A DNA stretch of 64,000 bases from Chamaelirium japonicum (taxonomy: Eukaryota > Streptophyta > Magnoliopsida > Liliales > Melanthiaceae), in NCBI GenBank assembly GCA_947650365.1, contig OX393555.1, positions 16,666,251-16,730,250 of the forward strand. The letters run 5' to 3'. Both the position numbers and the translations under genes were made by a program. Within the stretch, counting starts at the first letter, position 1, and each line of letters begins with the position of its first letter. Shown here in pieces: positions 1 through 12,430 of the stretch. The notes beneath the pieces were generated by a model. That model saw only the letters and a program-made list of their open reading frames with translations, was not told the DNA's origin and did not search any database.

Positions 1-1790
1 TGGGAGGTGCGTTCCTTGGTCTGACCTACGTCGTATTAAACCCTGGCCAGGTGGTCATCAGTTCGACTGGTGACGGATCCGGTTACTTGGCAGAGTTATC
101 GGAGGTACGATGTACGTGGTCAACCTGGAAGGAACCGAGTCATATGAGCACTCGAGTCTGACGGTATTCTCCACCGCTCGAGTTGCGTCATGGCACCAGT
201 GGAGGGACAGCGAGTTTACCATACTAAGCGGAGAGCAGGGGTATGTGGGAGAACATAGTAAGTCCGGGGGGATTGGAGTGCAGCCTGCGTCGCACTCTGG
301 GTGGCTACGCAGGTTAACTCGGACTCAGAGGATCGATGGTACACTCGGGTAGTGTGTCGATCGAGTCTGAGTTGGAAGCCATGAACCCTGGTCCCTGAAG
401 GTTCCACCTTATCGACATTATGTACGGTTCTTATACCATCTCCTCGAAACACAGAACGTAGTTAGAGGAAGCGAGAAGTCCAAGCATACGCTCCGTGAGT
501 GCTTCGCACTAGTGCACGGTAGATGCGTAGCTACGTGTGTGCACTAAGGGGAAACCCTAGGTTAGTGCAGAGACGCATGTAGCAATTCCTTGCCATAAGT
601 GGACTTTGCCACATGGGTGCGATGCACCGGGACATGTTGCGAGTTGACTAGTTGACTTCACTAGGGGCACCCTACGGGAACCTCAGAGAATAGTGAAATT
701 ACTGGTGCACTTCACTTATGTGTGCCTTGCAAAGTCTCGTACACGAGGAACGGTCAACTAGTGGCATAAGGGCGTTTTGGTCATACCATGCGCCACTATG
801 CACTAAGGGGGCCGGCCCTAAGTGTTGAGAGACTGGTCAAGGCCGGCCCCATTAGTTTCGGGAGGTTGTTGCCTCCGATGAAGGGGCCGGTTATGAGGCG
901 CAGAAAACGGGCTGGTTTTGACCGTTTTCGAAAACAAGGAAAGGATAGAGATAAAGAAGAGATATATAGGGATAAGGTTTGAATCAATCATCCTTATCCA
1001 TACTGTCCTTATCCATATGGATAGGCCGGCCCTATATATGAGAAGGAGAGAGAGGGTGCACGAAATTGGTAGCATGGGCAAGCCCTAGGGCCGGCCATGC
1101 AAGCCATGGGGAAACCGAAGCCCCTCTTCTCTCTTCGCATCTCCTCTCTCGTCTCTCTCTCCCTCGCTTGCGCCATTGGATGGTGACTCGTCTTCCTCGC
1201 ATGGTGTTTCGTAGAAGGAGAAGGCTCGTCGTATGGAGGCACTCATAGATCCATCGACGAGGTGCCGTGCATCGTGTGAGATCGGGTGAACTAGAAGGAG
1301 TCTCCCGCAATATTTTGCTGTCCAGAATCTGCACAGAAAATCAACGTTGTTTCTGCAATTCCTGGAGCTACAGAAGTCCAAACAACGTGAAACTTGTTGG
1401 AAAAGTTGCGTCTCGAAGTTGGCTACCTGCAGTCCAAATTTCAGCCCAATCGGAGTTTGGAACAGAAAGTTATGGCTGTCGTACCGAAGCTATGTCGAGC
1501 AGATCCGTAGCCCGTCTCCATCGACAAAGAAGAAATTTGTCGCGGTGAAAGATTCCGCACGCATGTATGATCTCTAACAAGTAGATCTAACATAATTAGA
1601 ACATGCATTCATGCTAGATTGTTCTTTTGCGTTAGATCGTCGTTAGGGGTTCGAGTAGTTGCCATGCTAGTTTCATACACGCATATGTAGATCGTTTCGA
1701 TGAAATTTTTGATATGTAACGCACACCGCTCTCGGTCCTCGGACCTATTCTTTGCTTCCGCTGCGGGCCTCTGCCATGGAATTATTTCCA
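1..1790 (+). mobile_element. Copia LTR (family A), plus-strand copy, truncated by window edge
   Basis: The sequence from 1 to 1790 is the reverse complement, with indels, of 8548-6963, the 5' LTR of the neighbouring copia element. Blocks around 216-452 and 8090-8330 pair clearly. It ends TTCCA at 1790, the same end as the other LTR, and abuts pol sequence directly with no primer-binding site. It is therefore the 3' LTR of a plus-strand element, or a solo LTR, inserted into the pol of a minus-strand relative. About 545 bp of its start should lie left of the window. It contains several GGCCGGCC palindromes and a TATATA at 1033-1038. The short ORFs across it are not genes. Confidence 0.85.
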
Positions 1791-4700
1791 ACATACACTT
1801 CATAGCTGTCCAGTGATCTGGACCCGGATTCGACTGAAACCGACCCATCATTCCTACTGCGAAACAGATATCAGGCCTTGTACAATGCATAACATACATT
1901 AGACTACCTAGTGCTGAAGCATAAGGTATCTTCTGCATTTCTGCTCTCTCCTCAGGTGTCTTAGGACATTGATCCTTAGACAGTTTTACGCCATGTCTAA
2001 ATGGCACAAAACCCTTCTTGGAGTTTTGCATGTCAAATCTAGCCATAACCTTATCTATATACGCAGTCTGTGATAGCGAGAGAATCCTGTGGCGATCACG
2101 TGTTACCTTGATCCCCAAAACATAACTCGCTTCACCTAGGTCTTTCATATCGAACTGTGTTGACAACCAGACCTTTACCGTTGACAATGTTCCTACATCA
2201 TTCCCAATGAGTAGAATATCATCTACGTAAAGTATCAAATATATCACTGTAGTCTTATCACTCCTCTTGTATACACATGGTTCATCCTCGTTTTGAGTAA
2301 ATCCATATGACTGGATTGCCTGATCAAAACGGATGTTCCAACTTCTAGATGCTTGCTTTAGTCCATAAATGGACTTCTGCAACTTGCAAACTAGATGTTC
2401 CTGACCCTCTGATTCAAAACCTGGTGGCTGCATCATATAAATGTCTTCTTCCAAATTCCCGTTAAGGAATGCTGTCTTGACATCCATTTGCCAGATCTCC
2501 CAGTCATAATGGGCTGCAATGGATAGAAGGATCCGAATAGACTTTATCATAGCTACCGGCGAGAAGGTTTCGTCAAAGTCGATTCCTTCTCTCTGGGTAT
2601 AACCCTTGGCAACTAATCTAGCTTTATAAGTCTCTATTGTACCATCGGATCCTTTCTTCTTCTTGTACACCCACTTACACCCAATAGGTTTAATATTGGA
2701 TGATGGTGTAACTAGAGTCCAGACAGCGTTATGGGACATTGATGCAATTTCTGCCTCCATGGCCTTTTGCCAGTCAGAGCTGTCAGAAGCTCCCACTGCC
2801 TCATCGTAGCTCAGTGGGTCATCCTCCTGACCCTCTGGATCAACCAATAAGGTTTCTCCATAGTATCTGTCAGGAGCTCTGATGTTTCTCCCACTGCGAC
2901 GAGGTGGTGGTGGTGTTACAGGATTAATAGGTTCTACAGTATCTGGTATATTATTATCTGTAATGTCAGCTCCCACTATGCTTTTGGATGCGCTCTCTGA
3001 TCTAGTACCCAGTAGCTCATCCAGAACTACCTTACTAGCAGGCTTGTGGTCCATAACATAATCATGTTCTAGGAAAATGGCATTCGTCGAAACGATTACC
3101 TTCTTTTCCTCAGGATCATAAAATAGTCCACCTTTAGTCTCTTTGGGATACCCTACAAACAGACATGCTTTGGACTTTGGCTCCATCTTTTCCCTCTTGT
3201 CAATCCGCACATGTGCAGGACATCCCCATATTCTGAAGTGCTGTAGTGTTGGCTTTTGCCTTGACCACAGTTCTCTAGGGGTCTGAGGCACTGATTTAGA
3301 TGGAACGTGGTTCAGAACATATGCTGCTGTTTGAAGGGCATATCCCCAAAAGGTCGTTGGTAAACAGGCATAACTCATCATGCTTCGAACCATGTCCAAC
3401 AAGGTTCGATTCCTTCTCTCAGAGACTCCATTCTGTTGTGGGGTACCTGGAGCAGTTAACTGGGATGTTATCCCATGCTCCACCAAATACCCAAGGAACT
3501 CGTCAGATAGGTATTCACCTCCTCGATCAGATCGAAGGGTTTTTATACATTTACCTGTCTGCTTTTCTACTTCAGCCCTGAACTCTTTGAACATGTCAAA
3601 GGATTCCGACTTCCGATGCATAAGGTAAATGTAACCATATCTTGAGTAATCATCTGTAAAAGTGATGAAGTACTCATGGCCTCCTATCGCCTTGACGCTC
3701 ATGGGTCCACATACATCTGAATGTATTAACTCCAATACCTCAGTAGCTCTTACTCCTTGGCCTTTGAAGGCCCTCTTGGTCATCTTGCCTTCCAGGCAGG
3801 ATTCACAGGTGGGAAGGATCTCCGTAGGATCTGTTTCCAGAAGCCCGGCCTTTACCAACCTATGGATCCTATCTAAGGCAATATGCCCAAGCCGTAAGTG
3901 CCACAATTGGGTTAAATTCTCCGAAGGGTTCTTACGCTTAGATGAATTAACATTAAATGCTGAAGTTATTATGTTATCTTTTTCAAATTTAGGACTGAGA
4001 ATATAGAGATGATTCTGAACCATTCCTCTTATTATAAAAGTTCCATTCAGTTTAAAAGACATACCAGAAGTATCAAAATAAACTGAATAACCTTCATTAA
4101 CTAAAGAAGAAACAGAAATTAAGTTACGTCTCAAGGACGGTACATAAAAGACATCTCTAAGAGTCAAAGTCTTATTATTCGAAAAAATAAGAGTAACATC
4201 TCCTATAGCTTCAGCAGCAGCCACGGCCTCAGTTCCCATGCTCAAGGTCACCTCTCCATCAAGCAACCTTCTGCTTTCCCGAAACCCCTGAAGAGAGTTA
4301 CAGGCATGGTTAGTGGATCCTGAATCCACAATCCAACTAGCAAAAGAACTATTACTTGAAAGAAATGATTCAACAACTAAGAGTTGTAGATTACCTTCTC
4401 CAGCATTCTGAGGCTTCTTGCAGTCCTTTTTCCAATGACCCTTCTGGCCACACCGGAAACACTTAGTGCCCGGTTTCTTTGATTCTCCAGACCCAGAGGC
4501 CCCATCAGAGTCCTGCACAGGCGCTGACTTAGGTTTCTTCTTATGTTTCTTGCCTAGAGGTTTACCAGGCTTCTTGAAGGATCTGCGTTGCACGTGAAGT
4601 ACTTCGCCCTTCTGCTTGAAGCCATCCTCCGCTGCCTGGAGAGCTCCCAGAAGCTCTGCATTTGTCATAGCCAACTTGTTTAAATTAAAGTTGGTGACAA

Positions 4701-5244
4701 AGCCTTCAAAGGCTCCAGACAGTGACGAGAGGAAGATGTCTGTCATCACCTCGCCTTCTAGCACAATGTCCATGGTCGCTAGTTCGTTCTGGAACCCAAA
4801 CATTTTCATCATATGTTCCCGAACCAGCGTTCCATTGGACATCTTAGTGCCGACGAGTTTCTTGATGGTAAGGTATCGCGTAATGCGATTGTGACCTTCA
4901 AACATCTCCTTCAGATACAACATCATATCAGAAGCGTCGGGCATCTCCTCGACTTGCTTCTGCAGAGTTGTTTGCAAGGATGCTATTATATAGCATTTAC
5001 ATATCTCATTAGATTCCTACCAGTCAGTGAATGCCTTTAACTGTGCCTCTGTGGCATTGGGTCCTGGCAAATCTGGCTCAGGGTCATTCAGGGCTGACAT
5101 GTGTTTACCTATCCTTAAGACTAGGTACAGGTTGCGCTTCCAGTCCTCATAGTTGGGACCGGTAAGTTTGTGGTTATTTAGGATAGCGGACAGGGGGTCT
5201 AACTTGGTCATCTGAAAATAAAAGACTGAATATATGAGATGCAT
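1791..5244 (-). pseudogene. Copia A gag-pol polyprotein, broken
   Basis: One reading frame from about 5244 (or ATG at 5211) encodes the retrotransposon polyprotein. A TAG at 5019-5017 interrupts gag, and the frame resumes in phase immediately after it. Numbered from 4977: zinc knuckle CFRCGQKGHWKKDC about 173-186; protease DSG about 218; GAG-pre-integrase HLRLGH about 360 and CESC about 391; integrase D about 420, D about 484, E about 520; reverse transcriptase about 752-1000 with YVDD about 918-921. The frame crosses into the inverted LTR at residue 1062 (base 1790), so RNase H is absent and the last 60 residues are LTR-derived. The enzyme domains are otherwise uninterrupted, suggesting fairly recent loss. 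It cannot move on its own. Confidence 0.92.
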
Positions 5245-6945
5245 TAAAAACTTATTTTATGGATTTTTAAAACAAGCTAATTATATCCATATGACAACGC
5301 TACCCTCAAGCGGAGCCATCTCTATGGATTAATTAACCATGTATGTAAGATCTCGGAGTAGGCTACACCTGTCCGAGGGGGCAGTGTGCAGGTCTTCCGC
5401 TTACACGGGTCTTTCCCTTGACCCTATCCAAATCTGCCAACTACGGGCTTTGATGGACCATGGTTATCTTTTGGCCAGTACCACGTGATCACCGTTGTCT
5501 TCGCAACGAATACCTCACGCGTACTTAGGATGTTTACCCACGAGCTTAGGCAATTACGACACGGGAATTCTAACGGCCCCCACGAGGGTGAGTAAAGCCT
5601 GAACACTTGGCACCGTAACCGCCATATCCCGAAGGAGATCACTAAGTAGCTTGGCATAGAAAAACACAGCTCTCACCCGAGGGGGTTGTTGAGTTATGCC
5701 CTTCCACCCGAGTACGAAGTGATTAGCCGTGGAGGCCAGAGGATCTCTAAAAGTCCTTTATTACATCCCTTATAAATATTTGAGGGTTATTTTGCGAGTA
5801 TGAATTTATGCAAATGCAAAGGTAGCGACCTCCTAAATACTAGACCCTGGTCACACCATGCTCCCACTAGCGTTCAAGCCCTTCGCCTAGCATTAATCAT
5901 TCTCGGAATATCATAGTCCCTGCTTCAAGTGGATTTCTCCATTCAAGGGTCACATTACATATTCCGAGAATATCGATGCTCTGCAAAACTGGTCATCACG
6001 CTAATGCTCTGGAGCTAATCCTAGAGTCAGACTCACTGGAAAGGACTCCCACTAGTCATGGCGCCTCGCTTATAGATTTGACAATTGATGTTCAATGGAT
6101 CTCCATTTCATCTTTGATTTCGATGCTGGCCAAATAGGCACACCCGACTAGTCGGGTGCTCTCCTAATGGTGGCATAACCATATGTGATGGGATCCCACT
6201 AACATCAAAAGTCAACTAAATAATAGACGTCATCTAGCGGGATCCTATCCTCAAACAGTCACTTGGACCGGAGGGGAAAGGCTTCCCTCTAAAAACAGAT
6301 AATAGCATTATCTCATCGGGGTTCGATATGAAGCATAAAGAACTAATTAAAGAAAGCAACCAGAAAAAACTGAATTAAGTTCAGGGTCCGACCCCTGAAC
6401 CTAATTAGCACAGCGCAGGCCTCTAGCTTTCTTCGCAAGGTTCCTCGGTCCGGCTTCTCCGTCGCACTCGCGAATACTTTGCCGGATCGTCTTCATCCTC
6501 CAGGGTTCCGCTTCCGCTCCCGATGGTGGATTTCTTTGGCACATCTTTCTTCTCAATCTGTAACCGAAAATTCTAGTACGCTTCGAGCAATTGCTCGCTC
6601 GTACACAATTCCTAGAAAGAAAAGAAAAAACACACCTAGGAAAAGGCCATGGGAAACCGAGGATAGGCAAGCCCCATCACTCGCCCAATCTAAGGCTCAA
6701 TTACATATCCACACATAGAAAGCAAATCCAGACTTTTTGCTAACTCGGGGTCCGACCCCCGGTAGCAAGCACAAAGCATAGATCTAGATTTTTTATAGCG
6801 GCGCCCTGCAAGAATGATTAATAGAACAAGCACAATCTATACATATGCATGATCTAAGCGTATGAACCCCGATGATTTCGCGCATTCATCATGCGCACAC
6901 ATGTTCGTTTCATGAAAAAAACGTGAAACGCACACCACTAATGCG
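5245..6945 (-). other. Copia A 5' leader, non-coding
   Basis: 1.7 kb between the primer-binding site and gag. I see no convincing coding region in it. Two similar GC-rich motifs (around 6387 and 6748, GGTCCGACCCC) recur. A long leader is usual for elements with large LTRs and would carry packaging signals, but none can be pinpointed. Confidence 0.6.
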
Positions 6946-6957
6946 GCTCTGATACCA
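6946..6957 (-). other. Primer-binding site, initiator tRNA-Met type
   Basis: The minus strand reads TGGTATCAGAGC, the standard plant Ty1/copia primer site complementary to the 3' end of initiator tRNA-Met. It begins five bases after the LTR end at 6963 and fixes both the orientation of element A and the inner edge of its 5' LTR. Confidence 0.93.
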
Positions 6958-6962
6958 ATTAT

Positions 6963-9093
6963 TGGAAGTTAATCCGGGTCAGAGGCTCGCAGCGGAAGCG
7001 ATTTGGCGGTCGAAAGACCGTTCATGGTGCACGTTACACTATTTAACTTTTTATGGAAACTAATCTACATATGTGTGCATGTGTATGCACGAGAATCAAA
7101 AACCCCTAACGGCAATCTAGCGTAATGATTAACTAGCATGGATGCAAATCATAATGCTCGCTAGATCTACATGTTAGATTACACATACCTTTCGTACGGA
7201 TCTTTTAACCGCGGAGAATTGTCTTCTTTATCGATGGAGACGGAAGATCGTTCACGAAGATGCCGACGGTACGAATGGAGGTGTTGCCTTCTTGTTCACC
7301 CGATCTCACACGATGCACGGAACGTCGCTCTCAGATCTCTGAGTGCCTCCGATGAACGACCCTTCTCCTTCTTCAGAACTCCACGCGAGGAAGACGAAGT
7401 AGCAAGCGAGAAACGCGAGATGAATCGGGAGAGAACTAGAGAGATGAGAGAGAGGGGGGTTCGGTTTCTGTAGCACATGGGGCCGGCGCCCATAGGTGCT
7501 TTTATAGGGCCGGCCACCCCCCCTTGGACAAGGATCCAAGGGGATAATGACCCCCTTATCTCATCTCTCCATTATCTCCTTTTTATCTCTCCGCGTATTT
7601 ATCCGTTTTCCCACTTTTTAGGGCTCGATCTTAACCGTTTTTATCGCCCCATCCCTATCCATATGGCCGGCCCTATAGATGAGGGATTCTCATCCCTACA
7701 TCATAGGGCCGGCCCTAGTGAGGTGTCCCATCACTAGGGTCGGCCAACAGTGAGGTCCGGCAGAGTGAGGTTTTTACCAAAACGCCCCGACGCCTCATTT
7801 TGACCATTTCTAGCGTGCGATACCTAGCGGCCATTACTTAAGTGATATCTACTAGTTACTTACTATTAACTGAGGCCACCGGAAGGTGCCTCTAGCAAAG
7901 TCAACTAGTCAACTCGCAACATACCCCGGTGCATCGCACCTATGTAGCGAAGTTCACTTATGGCTAGGGATTACTACATACGACTCCGCACTAGTCTCGG
8001 GCTCAACCCTTAGTACTCGTATGTAGTTACGCATCTACCGTGCTCTAGTGCCAAGCACACACGGAGCGTATACTTCTTTCTTCCTCCTGCTTATGGTGTT
8101 CCGAGGAGACGGTTCAAGAACCGTACATAATGTTGATAAGGTGGAACCATCAGGGACCGGGGTTCATGGCTTCCAACTCAAGCTCGATCGACACACTACC
8201 CGAGTGTACCATCGATCCTCTGAGCTCGAGTTAACCTGCGTAGCCACCCAGAGTGCGACGCAGGCTGGACTCTAATTCACCCAGACTTACTATGTTCTCC
8301 ATCATACCCCTGCTCTCCGCTTAGTAGTGGTAAACTCGCTGTCCCTCCACTTGATGCCATGATTCACTTCGAGCGGTGAAGACTACCGTCAGACTCGAAC
8401 GATCATATGACTTGGTTCCTTCCAGGTTGACCTATACATCGTACCTCTGATTACCCCGTCGAGTAATCGAACCCGGTCAACAGTCAAACTGATGACCACC
8501 AGGCCTGGGTTTGGTACAGTGTAAGTCACACCAAGGAACGCATCTCCCATCAGGGGTGTGGATGGCCTGCAGGAGTGACACGCTAATGCAACGCCAGCCG
8601 GGTAACCCAGTACACCGTGGTTTTGGATCACTGCATATGGACCCTCACACATTGGTGCGCCAAAGTACCACGCAACTGGTTAGTCCATCAGTCGTGGTTC
8701 CTCAGGGTTTAGGACCGTTTTACCCTAAGCAGAAACACGGCTTAGTGTACCAGTGTCTGCTCACTGATCTGTACACCGTGTTAGTTCCGTTCAGCCACAG
8801 ACATTGTGCCTGGTGATGACCATGGTGAAGACATCCCATGAACTGTCATCGCCAACAGCTTATCATGATGAGGCGACCAACCTGATCATAGCTGCGAACT
8901 TATTTAGGTTATACGGGACCAATCCACTTAGTCTTCAACTCAGTGGACTACCATATAACCATGGCTCTCTGTTCTCTAAAGAACACGTAACTATGTTACG
9001 CACCTATATGCATCTCATATATATTAATAACTATCAATCTCTATTAGACCAAAACTTAAAGTTTTACAAGCTTAGAACACATCAATCCTAACA
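6963..9093 (-). mobile_element. Copia A 5' LTR
   Basis: 2131 bp. On the minus strand it starts TGTTAGGATTG at 9093 and ends TTAACTTCCA at 6963, giving the TG...CA ends expected of an LTR. The inner edge is set by the adjacent primer site, the outer edge by the TG terminus at the join to a hAT-like sequence at 9094. It matches 1-1790 in reverse complement. It holds GGCCGGCC-type palindromes and a TATAAAAG at 7506-7499. Confidence 0.87.
7499..7506 (-). promoter_or_regulatory. Candidate TATA box in copia A LTR
   Basis: The minus strand reads TATAAAAG just after a GGCCGGCCC palindrome. The position, about 540 bp from the LTR end, suits the U3/R boundary. The other LTR copy has TATATA at the comparable place (1033-1038). 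Confidence 0.45.
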
Positions 9094-9366
9094 GGGTTGG
9101 CTCAACAGAACCCATGTAAACCCACCGGGTTGGGTCAAGACAAGTTGGATTGGGCCGGATTTGATCGGATTGGGTCGGGTTGACACGACCCATTTGGTAA
9201 ACTAGTCAAGTCGGGTCAATCGGGCTATAAGTACAAACTCGAACCCGACCCATTAAATAAACGGGTCAATTGGGTTGACTCTTATATGACCCAAACCAGT
9301 TTAGGCCAAATCTAAACCCGCTAACTTCGGGTCGCGTTCGGGTCGGGTCAAGGATTGCCACCCCTA
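9094..9366. mobile_element. hAT-like MITE remnant, cut by LTR insertion
   Basis: Rich in GGGTC/GACCC motifs and ending GATTGCCACCCCTA at 9366, which resembles the TAGGGGTGGCAA terminal repeat of many plant hAT MITEs. The left end is missing because the copia LTR joins at 9093/9094. Confidence 0.55.
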
Positions 9367-9367
9367 C

Positions 9368-10300
9368 CTTCAAGTGCCAGTCAACTGCATGGGGTTTATT
9401 TAAGAGTGGAGTGTATTCAAGAGTGCATATAATTAGGGTATATTTAAGGGGGTATGTGTTTGATTGAGGTATAATCAAGTTGGAGCGGGCTATTTAATTG
9501 GGGTGTATTGAAGGTGGGGTGTAAGGGGGAAGGGCATTTTTGGGATAAGAATGGGGTATGAAAAAAAAAGAAAGTGTGGGGGGTAAAGTAAGTTTTTGGG
9601 GTAAAGTAAGTTTTTGGGATAAGACGGTGAGCTGACTGAACAGTTATTTTTGAGGGGTAAAGTCTAATTAATGAAAGTGTGGAGGGTCAAGTCTAATTCA
9701 ACGCAATATTTGGGGGGCAAAGTCAGAATAACCCTTTTTTTAAGGAAATTTTTATTCATACCCCAAAAATCTGTAATTAGCCCCGCCTCCCTATCGTTTC
9801 TCAATAACTTACTCAGCGATCCTTTAATACCAACAATGCCCTTTCTTTTGTACCCCAAACCTCAAAGCCCTAACTCAGCGTCTTTTGTACCCCCAACCCA
9901 AGGTTTGTTTGAACTTTCTTAGCCCAAGCCTAATCCGTCGGATTGGCTGAGTTGATCGGGTTGTGCGGGGTGGGTTGACCAGCTTCAATATGGTAGAGGA
10001 GAAATAATTCGGGTTGGGCTCGGGTTAGGATCAGGTTAGCCTGCCCAAATTCGGGTTGGGCTTGGGTTGGGTTCCGTTTGGCCTGCCCAAGTTGCAGCCC
10101 TACGTCTGCCTTCTAGTACCAACCAACTACATGGGGTTTATTTAAGAGTGGGGTGTATTCAAGAGTGCATATAATTGGGATATATTTAAAGGGGTATGTG
10201 TTTGATTGGGGTATAATCAAGTTGGAGCGGGCCGTTTAACTGAGGTCTATTGAAGGTGGGGTGTAAAAGGGAAGGATATTTTTGGGATAGGAATGCCGTA
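9368..10300 (+). repeat. Direct duplication of a ~190-bp segment (9368-9560 and 10108-10300)
   Basis: Both copies start just after a hAT-like end and share a long stretch beginning near ATGGGGTTTATTTAAGAGTG. A block at about 9737-9782 also recurs inverted at 10345-10386. A larger composite unit (hAT end plus flank) was apparently duplicated and then diverged. No coding sequence is seen. Confidence 0.7.
9920..10102. mobile_element. hAT-like fragment
   Basis: GGGTTGGGC-rich stretch ending GTTGCAGCCCTA at 10102, the same type of end as at 9366 and 10790. Its left boundary is unclear and no target duplication was found. Confidence 0.4.
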
Positions 10301-10400
10301 TGAAAAATAATTTGGGGTGTGTTCAAGTTTGTTGGAAATGGGGGCTAATTACAGATTTTTGAGGTATGAATAAAAATTCCCTTCTTTAAACCTAGCAAAC

Positions 10401-10790
10401 AAGGGGGGCAACCCGGATACGACCCATTTAACTAATCATGTCTAGATCCTAAACCCGTACCTGACCCGCTAATAAACGGGTAGACCCGATAAGACCCGGT
10501 AAGATCCATTTACCACCCGGGTCTATTCAGTTGACCCGATCCGACCCAATCCAACTCGACCCAACCTGACCCGAAAGACCCGCAGGTATTATATATTATA
10601 GTATCGGATTGCGGGTAGACCCGACCCGCTGAATACTAAACGGGTCTTCCCGGGTCTACCGTGTCCATATCCTAAACCGGACCCGACCCGTTTATTAAAC
10701 GGGTCTATCGTGTCAACCCGTTAACGACCCGAAACCATTTAGTCCTGACCCAGATCCGCTAACTGACACGGTCCAAATTTGCCAGCCCTA
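10401..10790. mobile_element. hAT-like MITE
   Basis: About 390 bp of GACCCG/CGGGTC-rich sequence. The right end TTTGCCAGCCCTA (10790) pairs loosely with the left end AAGGGGGGCAA (10401). The interior closely resembles the better-defined MITE at 32290-32685. No matching 8-bp duplication was found, so the ends are approximate. Confidence 0.55.
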
Positions 10791-10837
10791 ATATAAGGTG
10801 TCTTTTGTTCTGTGGCATACAGCTCATAGCAGGTTAA

Positions 10838-11874
10838 GGGGGTGTTAGTCAATTAGGATTTGGTGAAGAGTTCCTTGTATTTAGGATTACATCATTAGTG
10901 GTTATGAACTTCTATGTGGTATTGTAGATTTAAGCGTTAGTGGTTGCGGAGTCCACAACGTGAACTTCTGATCCAGGCGTTAGTCAATATTTTATATGAC
11001 CTTGAACTCCTAAGTTAGGCGTTAGTCAATAATCATGGTACAAGTCCATGACTTCATAACAAAAGGGATTTACAAACCCAAGTATATATACTTTTTGCCC
11101 ATCAAAAGTTCCACCTCAAAGGTGGAATTGTAAATCCCCTACGTGAGACTTTCTCTTTGAAAAGGTATCATCAGCATCTCCCGGAACCCTAGCACCCGAG
11201 CTCATGATCATGGAAGCCAACGTCGGATCCCCAGCAACCATCATTCTCCTCTTCCAGGTATCTCTCTATCTACCTCCTTCCTCTTCTTTGGGTATGCCCA
11301 ACCCCTCTCGACCGCCCTCTCCCTTCGCTCCCCCCCCCCCCCCGTCGGAACAAAATACAATAGAAAGAGAGAGGGAGGGAGAGAGAGAGACCCTCGGGAT
11401 CCGTCCGGTTCCAATCACGACCCCCGTCTGGTGCCGATCCACGACACCCATCCGGCTCCGTCGTGACGCCTGCCTCCTCGATCATATATTGGACTTATTA
11501 TTTTAATTAGTATGTTACTTCCAATTTGTATGCTATTTGTGGAAATGATCTATAAATCGAGCTTAATTTTGATTCATTGTTCTTGTACATTTTTTTAATG
11601 AACGTATTAAAACTTTTCGTATTAGGCCTTCAAAATTCATCAAAATTGTTCTTCAAATGTGCTAGTCAAATGGGATTTTATGTCTAAGTCCACAACAAAA
11701 ATCCCACGTGAACTCCTAAAAAAGGGATTTATGAGACTGTGGACTTCTCAAAAAAGTCTGCAGACTCCTAAAAAAACCCAGAGACTCTTTAAAAAAAGTC
11801 CACGGACTCTCAAAGACCGCAAGTCCACGAACTCATGAATAATGATTTTAAAATCCCAATTGACTAACACCCCC
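10838..11874. mobile_element. PIF/Harbinger-like non-autonomous element
   Basis: 1037 bp with near-perfect terminal inverted repeats: GGGGGTGTTAGTCAATTAGG at the left against the complement of a right end reading CCCAATTGACTAACACCCCC. It is flanked by TAA on both sides (10835-10837, 11875-11877), the 3-bp duplication typical of this superfamily. Subterminal copies of GCGTTAGTCAAT and AGTCCAC/AGTCTGC occur. No transposase is seen. A short open stretch (11204-11254) ends at a possible GTATCT donor and could be captured coding DNA, but it is not recognisable. Confidence 0.75.
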
Positions 11875-12393
11875 TAAGGGAATCTCGGGATTTCAACGCT
11901 GGGTTGCAATCCAATTTATTATCCAGAATCTCCTATCTGGATGTTGTATCATTAGGCACTTTTATACATTGATCAGCATATGAAAAGTTATTAACACTTT
12001 CCTCTTAGGATGTGTTATTTTGGGCGAAAATAAGAGTGGAAATGGATCGATTTGTTAACTTTGTTTCCATTTTCATTATTCTTTTCATTTTAAGTCATTG
12101 GAAAGGAATCAATCTACGGTCTTCATTTCCTACTGTGGGCATCGAAATTAACCCACGGGTCGAACCCGATTTGTACACGAAAAATAGGCCCGCACTCAAC
12201 GGCCTTCGGGTCGAACCCGACTCGCCCATGCGCACTCGACCCGCGTGCAAACTCGGCTCGCGCGCCGCAGCCCAACTCAAAGTAAGCGGGTCCCACCGGA
12301 CCCACTACCCGAACACAAAGAGGGGAGGGCTACCGGCCCCCCTTCTAGAAAGCCGTGCCCCCCTCCTCATGGAGAGGTGGGGCCGGCCATAAG

Positions 12394-12430
<37 letters not shown>

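Larger units (their letters stand above)
1791..9093 (-). mobile_element. Ty1/copia element A, 3' part cut off
   Basis: Read on the minus strand: 5' LTR 9093-6963, tRNA-iMet primer site 6957-6946, leader 6945-5245, gag-pol 5244-1791. The last part of pol (RNase H), the polypurine tract and the 3' LTR are missing, because an oppositely oriented LTR of the same family begins at 1790. If that LTR is an insertion, the missing part lies left of the window. The expected 5-bp target duplication at this junction is ACATA (1791-1795), but its partner is not visible. Confidence 0.85.
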
